The translations under genes were made by a program, and so were the position numbers. The notes beneath the pieces were generated by a model. It did not search any database. It was not told the DNA's origin and saw only the letters and a program-made list of their open reading frames with translations. Positions 59,087 to 64,000 of a DNA stretch of 64,000 nucleotides are shown one piece after another. Each line of letters starts with the position of its first letter. The first letter of the stretch is position 1. The stretch is from Coemansia sp. RSA 1804 (Eukaryota > Kickxellomycota > Kickxellomycetes > Kickxellales > Kickxellaceae): contig JANBTH010000002.1 in NCBI GenBank assembly GCA_027578815.1, positions 1 through 64,000 of the forward strand. Direction: 5' to 3'.

Positions 59087-59728
59087 TTACTCATACACAT
59101 ACTGGACATCACCATGCGCCAATGAATCCTCGCCGATTCCCGGGATACGTAGTAGCTCCATATCGGCAGCACGGTTGCCGATACCGCCGCTATCTTTTCC
59201 TTCTTCTGCCTTGTGTTCATGGTCATGCGTGGCCGAGCGCTGCGACATGGTTGTAAACAGCCTGTCCCACCCACTGACGCTTCGTCGGTGCGCATACGAC
59301 TGGCGGCTGGCCAGCGATTGTGAGCTGATGGCCGACTCTGCTGTAAACGGTGACGCCGGCGTTGTTGCCAGCCCTGGCGTAAACGGCGATACCGGGGTCG
59401 ACGGCTGTCCAGCTACCGATGCCAGGCCATTGCCGTGTGCTGGCAGATGGATACCGTTTGCCGTTGGTGACCTACCAGCAGCAGAAGCAGCATCCTTGAA
59501 GTTGTTGCCATTAGTGGCGCCGTCAAACGTGCTGCTTCGTCGGTATGCGGCTGTTGTGCCGTTGAGTACAGAGTCAGCATGTCCTCCATCGGTCTCGCCG
59601 GTTAGCGTGCCATCGGTTGTGTTGCTTTTGTGGATAACAGAGCTGGGGTTGAAGGCAGCCTGCTGTGGTTTGTGCGGTGCTGTCGTGCCAGCTGGGTTGC
59701 TCTGGTCGTTGTTTTCAATATGAACCAT
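59087..59728 (-). CDS. Hypothetical Ser/Thr/Ala-rich protein
   Basis: A 213-residue protein from the ATG at 59728; the longer upstream frame is a T-rich hydrophobic leader and is not used. The composition is low-complexity (Asn, Ser, Thr, Gly, Ala) through about residue 120, with PSTPVSPFTPGLATTPASP near 105-125. A more conserved-looking tail follows: SRQSYAHRRSVSGWDRLFTT (about 140-160) and ELLRIPGIGEDSLAHGDVQYVYE at the C-terminus. RRSVS is a possible kinase site. No membrane segment, signal peptide or known domain is seen. It may be a small regulatory phosphoprotein; the function is not known. Confidence 0.6.
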   Translation of the reverse strand: MVHIENNDQSNPAGTTAPHKPQQAAFNPSSVIHKSNTTDGTLTGETDGGHADSVLNGTTAAYRRSSTFDGATNGNNFKDAASAAGRSPTANGIHLPAHGNGLASVAGQPSTPVSPFTPGLATTPASPFTAESAISSQSLASRQSYAHRRSVSGWDRLFTTMSQRSATHDHEHKAEEGKDSGGIGNRAADMELLRIPGIGEDSLAHGDVQYVYE

Positions 59729-61374
59729 TTCGCATCCAGGAGATTGGGGTTTATAAAGATGAAGGAAATGAAAAAGATAAGAAAAAACTACACCGCTATA
59801 TAAGAGAAAATAAAAGAAAATATGGTCAATATGAATAACAAGAATATGAATTAGAACGAAAAATAAAGGAAAAGAAAAAGGTGTAGCGGTTAAAAAATAA
59901 ACAGAAGAATTGGCAGGTAAAAAAAGGAAAAGATCCTTCTTTTTCAACTGCATGAACGTCAGTCGTCAGATTGCTGTCTTGATTGATAAAAGAAGAAATG
60001 CTAAGACTCTTTGTTTCTTTCTCGTTCGTTCTCTTTCCCTTCTTTTTTCGATTTCTTTCTCACAAGCCCCGCTTCGTTCGCCTTGCTGAAATATAAATGC
60101 CAACGACGTCCACGTCTTCTGCTCAAAAAGAGAGAATGGAATGTTCGTTTTGGAAAACAGGAAAATACTAGAAAAATACCAAGGAAAGATTTGTTTTTAC
60201 TTGAAAGTAGGCGCTGGCCATGGCATTGGTTTCAAAGTATCAACAAAGAAAGAGCTACAAAGATATTTTGTTCACTTATTACCTAAACTGCATTTGAACA
60301 TAAAAATGAGAAGCGAATACACCGAGATATAGCATACACGCGGCATTTCGCTAGAGAAAAAGTAAAATAACTGTCGTTGTCGTTGTCGTTGGGATTTTTC
60401 TTTTGGCCAGCCCTCTTGTCAGCATGACGTGTATTCTATCATGTGTATACTTGGACGTAGACTGCTGGGCATTGCACTTTGCTCTGTCGACAAGCAAGCA
60501 CACGAAGGGCTGTGACATAAGCCTATTGCAAAAGAGAAAAACCACCACCGCGTATGGTGTTTTTTATGGCTTTGCCTGCTTGTGCCAGCTTGGAGAACGT
60601 AGGATTTAATTATATTAACATCTCTTTTTTCCAACTCTATTACCTAGCCCATGCGCAACAGCACAAATATAGATAAGTGCCTGCTTATTTTAAAACATGC
60701 GATATAGAAGAAAAAGAGGAAAAAGATGTAAACATCCCAAAAAAGGAGGGAGGGATGAACATGCCAAAAAAAAAGTTTCCAACAAGCATTGTTTTCCATC
60801 AGCATCAACATCATACTTTTCCTTTCCTCCACAACCTTTTTTTCATTTTTATTTATTTCATTATTTTCTCTATTTCAGTATTTTTCCCAGCAAGTGCTTG
60901 TTTTTGTTTTTCAATAAGACTTTTTTACTACTACGGTCAATCCTTTTTTCAGCTTTGCATTGTAAGGCATTCTCTTTCTATTTTAATTTCCTTGGAGAAA
61001 AGGGCTATTTTCAGGGCAGCGAATCTAGTGGCAACACCTTTCCATCGTGCATCTCGCATTCCACACTTGTTTGTTTGTGTAATTTCTATTTTTCATCTTT
61101 TGTGTTTACGCCAATTTGGGGGCCAGTGCGTGTTATTTACTCTTACGTCCGCCACAGACAAAGGGGAAACAAAGTTAAAGGCGCAGTAAGAAACACCACA
61201 CAAACAAACAAACAAACATCATAAAAGGAGCCGCAAGGGCATCGTTATATCGTAAAGGCGCAAGGTGATTACTATCTAGCACCAAAAGGCAACAACAGCA
61301 ACAAGAAGGAAGGAGGGACGAAGCAGGCATTCGAAACCTTGTACTATATAGACACAACCAGGCGCAGAAAGGAC
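59729..61374. other. 1.6-kb AT-rich intergenic region
   Basis: Lies between divergent genes and holds both promoters. Frames near 60677-61224 are Lys- or Phe-rich and unconvincing. An ACAA repeat is at 61197-61218. No RNA gene was recognised. Confidence 0.5.
61197..61218. repeat. (ACAA)n microsatellite
   Basis: Five or so ACAA/CAAA units upstream of the ARL8 gene. Confidence 0.75.
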
Positions 61375-61956
61375 ATGGCGTCGATTATCAAAGCGATTCT
61401 AGACTGGCTGTTGAGCCTGTTCTGGAAGGAGGAGATGGAGCTAACGCTGGTCGGGCTACAGAACTCTGGCAAGACGACGCTCGTGAACGTGATAGCGTCG
61501 GGACAGTTTACGGAGGACATGATTCCAACGGTTGGGTTCAATATGCGCAAGTTCACCAAGGGCAACGTGACGATGAAACTGTGGGACATTGGAGGACAGC
61601 CGCGGTTCCGGAGCATGTGGGAGCGGTACTGTCGTGGTGTCAATGCCATTGTGTTTGTTATTGATGCGGCAGACCATGCAAAGCTGGACCAGGCACGAGC
61701 CGAGTTGTGGAGCCTGGTGGAGAAACCGGCGTTGGCTAATATTCCTGTGCTGGTGCTAGGTAATAAGAACGACCTGGATGAGGCGCTGACTGTTGACCAG
61801 CTCATTGAGGCTATGAATCTGCAGGCCATCACGTCCTGCGAGGTTGCTTGCTACTCCATCTCTGCAAAGAACCAGGTCAATATCGATATCACGCTCAAGT
61901 GGCTGATCAAGCACTCGTCGTCTGCGTCAACCTCCACACCGACACCAACTTCTTGA
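61375..61956 (+). CDS. ARL8: Arf-like small GTPase ARL8
   Basis: A 193-residue GTPase from the ATG at 61375; the frame opens earlier only from TTG. An amphipathic N-terminal helix ([17 protein letters not shown]) replaces the Gly2 myristoylation site of Arf, as in all ARL8 proteins. The P-loop is at 27-34 (GLQNSGKT), switch I has [10 protein letters not shown], and switch II has [18 protein letters not shown] (71-88). The guanine-specific motif is NKND at 130-133. The C-terminal block [19 protein letters not shown] is near-identical to animal ARL8. In other organisms ARL8 positions lysosomes and links them to kinesin and HOPS; a vacuolar or endosomal motility role here is inferred. The tail is Ser/Thr/Pro-rich. 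Confidence 0.96.
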   Translation: MASIIKAILDWLLSLFWKEEMELTLVGLQNSGKTTLVNVIASGQFTEDMIPTVGFNMRKFTKGNVTMKLWDIGGQPRFRSMWERYCRGVNAIVFVIDAADHAKLDQARAELWSLVEKPALANIPVLVLGNKNDLDEALTVDQLIEAMNLQAITSCEVACYSISAKNQVNIDITLKWLIKHSSSASTSTPTPTS

Positions 61957-62342
61957 GGTAGGCATTCTTCTTTCTTCTTTTTATTTCGCATCGCCACCCT
62001 ACCAAACTTTTTTTTCCTCTATCCATCACTTTTTCTTTCCATTTTCCCTCTTCAATACTTTTCTTTCTGTCCATCAAGCAACAAACGACGTTTGGATTGT
62101 TAAGCAAGCTGTGCTTTCAATATCCAAATAATCCACTGACCACGTGGAGTGTGTGGCGGAGAAATAAAATAAAAGGCAGGAGTGAAAAGGAACAAAGTTT
62201 TGGCAAGTATAAAAGGACCTGCCAATTCCTGCAAAAATCCTCCCCTCTTATTTGAGTTATTCTTTTATGTTCCTTTAGCTATTCCTATTCGCACGCTATT
62301 CTGTTGCAACGTATACCAACCACCATTACTACGTTTACAGCG
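61957..62342. other. Spacer between ARL8 and GFA-family genes
   Basis: About 0.39 kb, pyrimidine-rich at first (ARL8 3' region), then AT-rich promoter sequence with a TATA box for the next gene. Confidence 0.5.
62208..62215 (+). promoter_or_regulatory. TATA box of the GFA-family gene
   Basis: TATAAAAG 135 bases before the ATG at 62343, followed by a pyrimidine-rich leader. Confidence 0.5.
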
Positions 62343-62849
62343 ATGAAGCAGCTCAAGGGATCATGCCATTGCGGCGCAGTGGAGTTTGAGTTCAAGACCC
62401 CAGCACCCGTCCCATTCATGCGATGCTACTGCTCGATCTGTCGCAAAACATCTGGCGGAGGCGGGTACACTGTGAATATCATGGGAATGAGCGACACGCT
62501 GACTATAGCCAGAGGCAAAGAAAACCTCAAATCGTACCGCGCTATCAAGAATAAGGAGGCGCCCAAGAAGGACCAAGTGCTGTGCCAGAATAGGTATTTC
62601 TGCACCACGTGCGCGTCGTACCTGTGGGCGCACTGCGATGATTATCCGCAGTGGATCTATCCGTATGCTTCGGCTATTGATTCGGAGCTGCCGGTTCCGC
62701 AGAATACAACCAGCATTATGCTTGAGAGCGCCAAGAAGTGGGCTAATCCTCGCAAACTTCCCAGTGGGGCGAATGCCAATGATACATTTGATGTGTACCC
62801 AGATTACTCGCTTGAGCAATGGCACAAGGACCATGGCCAGCTATGCTGA
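62343..62849 (+). CDS. GFA/CENP-V-family zinc protein
   Basis: A 168-residue protein from the ATG at 62343. Its Mss4-like fold is marked by zinc ligands: CHCG (Cys8, Cys10), CYCSIC (Cys28, Cys30, Cys33) and CTTC (Cys87, Cys90). The length is usual for the family. Members include bacterial glutathione-dependent formaldehyde-activating enzyme and many uncharacterised fungal proteins, so the name does not prove activity with S-hydroxymethylglutathione. There are no targeting signals; it is probably cytosolic. The gene lies downstream of ARL8 in the same orientation, with no functional link apparent. Confidence 0.9.
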   Translation: MKQLKGSCHCGAVEFEFKTPAPVPFMRCYCSICRKTSGGGGYTVNIMGMSDTLTIARGKENLKSYRAIKNKEAPKKDQVLCQNRYFCTTCASYLWAHCDDYPQWIYPYASAIDSELPVPQNTTSIMLESAKKWANPRKLPSGANANDTFDVYPDYSLEQWHKDHGQLC

Positions 62850-63351
62850 TTTGAAATGAAAAGACAGAGATGCGAAGCTGTCGTCTTTTCTGGGTAGCAC
62901 AAGCTTTTTATTTCTTTCAACCATTGTTGTTATTGTTTGGATTTTCAGCAACAACAAACCCTTGTTTACCTTCCATATCCAGGGGAGAAAGAAAAAAAGA
63001 TGTTTGTTTGTTTGTTTGTTTGTCTGTTTGGAAGGATGAAAAAGGAAGCTAAATTTATTCATTTTTTTCGTTTCTGTTGGGGAGGGGAAAAAAGACTAGC
63101 ATTTGTGCAACTGTTTTTTTATAGCTGGTGATGAAAATAAAAAATTTAAGGTTCTGAAAAATTGATGCTACCTTCTAACTCTCCCAAACCCACTACCACT
63201 ACACTCTAAAGAATTACTTTCTCTCCTTCAATTACTTTTATTCTTCGACATTGGCTGTTTCATTTATAAATCATTTGGTATTGTATCTTGCTTTGTGGAG
63301 CGGGAAAGAGTTCGTTACTCTTGCGCATTTAAAAGGGACGAATAGAAGGAT
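62850..63351. other. Spacer upstream of the last gene
   Basis: About 0.5 kb of AT-rich DNA with a TTTG repeat at 63001-63023. No gene is supported. Confidence 0.5.
63001..63023. repeat. (TTTG)n microsatellite
   Basis: About six TTTG units in the 3' region of the GFA-family gene. Confidence 0.8.
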
Positions 63352-64000
63352 ATGGCGAGCTCAGCAAAGCAGAAAGGTGCTGCAGGTCGTAGCAGCCCAG
63401 TGCAGCTACCCGCGAATGCCAGTGTGCAGGCCAGGTCGTCGTTAGGACTAGTGAGGTCGACAGCAGGAGCAATGTCATCGAGGTTGCCAGCGCAACGGAA
63501 TGCCACCTCGCCAGTATCGCCTCTTCCACCAACACAACCGCCACAGCCGCCGCTGCAGAGCCAAGGTAAACAAGAAGTGGACGGCGCAAAGGAAGGTGAC
63601 AGACGGCGACGTCGCGCAGCGAGACGGCAGAGCGAGGACCCGATGCACGCAATGCGGTCGCTGGACCGACAATACGGACGGCGACGGCGGCTCAACTCCG
63701 ACTACCACGGCTGCGAAGGCGACGACAGACACGGGAGTGGCAAGTACAATGCGGTGGAGTTGCTTGGCGAATTGACAACAGTGGGCCATAAGAAAAGTCT
63801 TGGCGGCGCGAGTGGCAAGGCGTCGTTGTCCTTGGCCTCCGCATCCACATCGGCTGTATCGGCATCCAATGCTTCCTCCGGTTCGTCTATGCTTAAGAGA
63901 GGCGATTCGCGTACGCTTTTTGCTGCGCCGTTTTGTCGCCCCCATGCGGAGACTGTCACTGCGTTCTCGGGGCGCCCGCCGTCTGCCGGGGTGGAATCCA
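63352..64000 (+). CDS. Unidentified Ser/Arg/Pro-rich protein (5' part, cut by window end)
   Basis: From the ATG at 63352 the frame stays open to the last base, about 216 codons. The product is disordered: Ser/Ala/Gln-rich start, a Pro/Gln stretch (about 60-75), and a basic Arg cluster near 85-95. A possible short conserved stretch SLDRQYGRRRRLNSDYHG lies near 104-121, with further Ser/Ala-rich sequence after it. No domain has appeared by the cut. Antisense frames are shadows. The long uninterrupted frame with G/C third positions supports coding; the function is unknown. Confidence 0.6.
   Translation, partial: MASSAKQKGAAGRSSPVQLPANASVQARSSLGLVRSTAGAMSSRLPAQRNATSPVSPLPPTQPPQPPLQSQGKQEVDGAKEGDRRRRRAARRQSEDPMHAMRSLDRQYGRRRRLNSDYHGCEGDDRHGSGKYNAVELLGELTTVGHKKSLGGASGKASLSLASASTSAVSASNASSGSSMLKRGDSRTLFAAPFCRPHAETVTAFSGRPPSAGVES

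Noticed and set aside
1..64000. CRISPR arrays, bacterial operons, ribosomal RNA genes and complete transposons
   Set aside because: No spaced direct-repeat array, no Shine-Dalgarno-led operon, no rRNA-like block and no transposase or reverse-transcriptase motifs were seen.

Overview
This window is nuclear DNA from a filamentous or early-diverging fungus. The evidence is a set of eukaryote-specific genes: U2AF large subunit, MAD2, MUS81, APC2, ALG10, mitochondrial ATP synthase subunit b with a presequence, a Lrg1-type LIM-RhoGAP, a Tea1-type kelch protein and a fungal-type FunK1 kinase. Genes are close together and mostly intronless. I could define introns only in ATP synthase b (two), the LIM-RhoGAP (two) and the FunK1 gene (one). 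GC-rich coding DNA, many poly-Gln/Ser/His runs and AT-rich spacers fit an early-diverging lineage such as Kickxellomycotina. That placement is inference from style, not from a search.

Layout. 1-8.5 kb: the 3' end of an unidentified gene, a GPI-anchored trypsin-fold protein that has lost catalytic residues, a zinc alcohol dehydrogenase, a 3-kb AT-rich spacer, and a Gln/His-rich coiled-coil protein. 8.7-16.3 kb: a TMEM62-type metallophosphoesterase with a suspicious 3' reading frame, then a large kelch/coiled-coil cell-end marker. 16.3-19.3 kb: a spacer with an assembly gap. 19.3-24.6 kb: ATP synthase b, SIL1 and U2AF large subunit. 24.6-26.3 kb: an AT-rich island with tiny orphan ORFs. 26.3-35.7 kb: MAD2 and MUS81 head to head, an ABHD11-type hydrolase, and the three-exon LIM-RhoGAP. 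37.1-44.8 kb: ALG10, APC2 and the mitochondrial presequence protease. 44.8-53.5 kb: an AT-rich block where two paralogous MATE transporters flank a small orphan gene and a FunK1 kinase. 53.5-64 kb: phospholipase D with a very long insert inside its catalytic domain, a short low-complexity protein, ARL8, a GFA-family zinc protein, and the 5' part of a Ser/Arg/Pro-rich gene cut by the window end.

Most of the genes are housekeeping: cell cycle (MAD2, APC2, MUS81), polarity and membrane traffic (Tea1-like, LIM-RhoGAP, PLD, ARL8), the secretory pathway (SIL1, ALG10) and mitochondria (ATP synthase b, presequence protease, ABHD11-like). The accessory part is the 45-53 kb MATE/FunK1 block. Its kinase carries, ahead of the kinase core, a D-(x30)-ExK pattern resembling a PD-(D/E)xK nuclease fold. 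This is the most interesting lead in the window.
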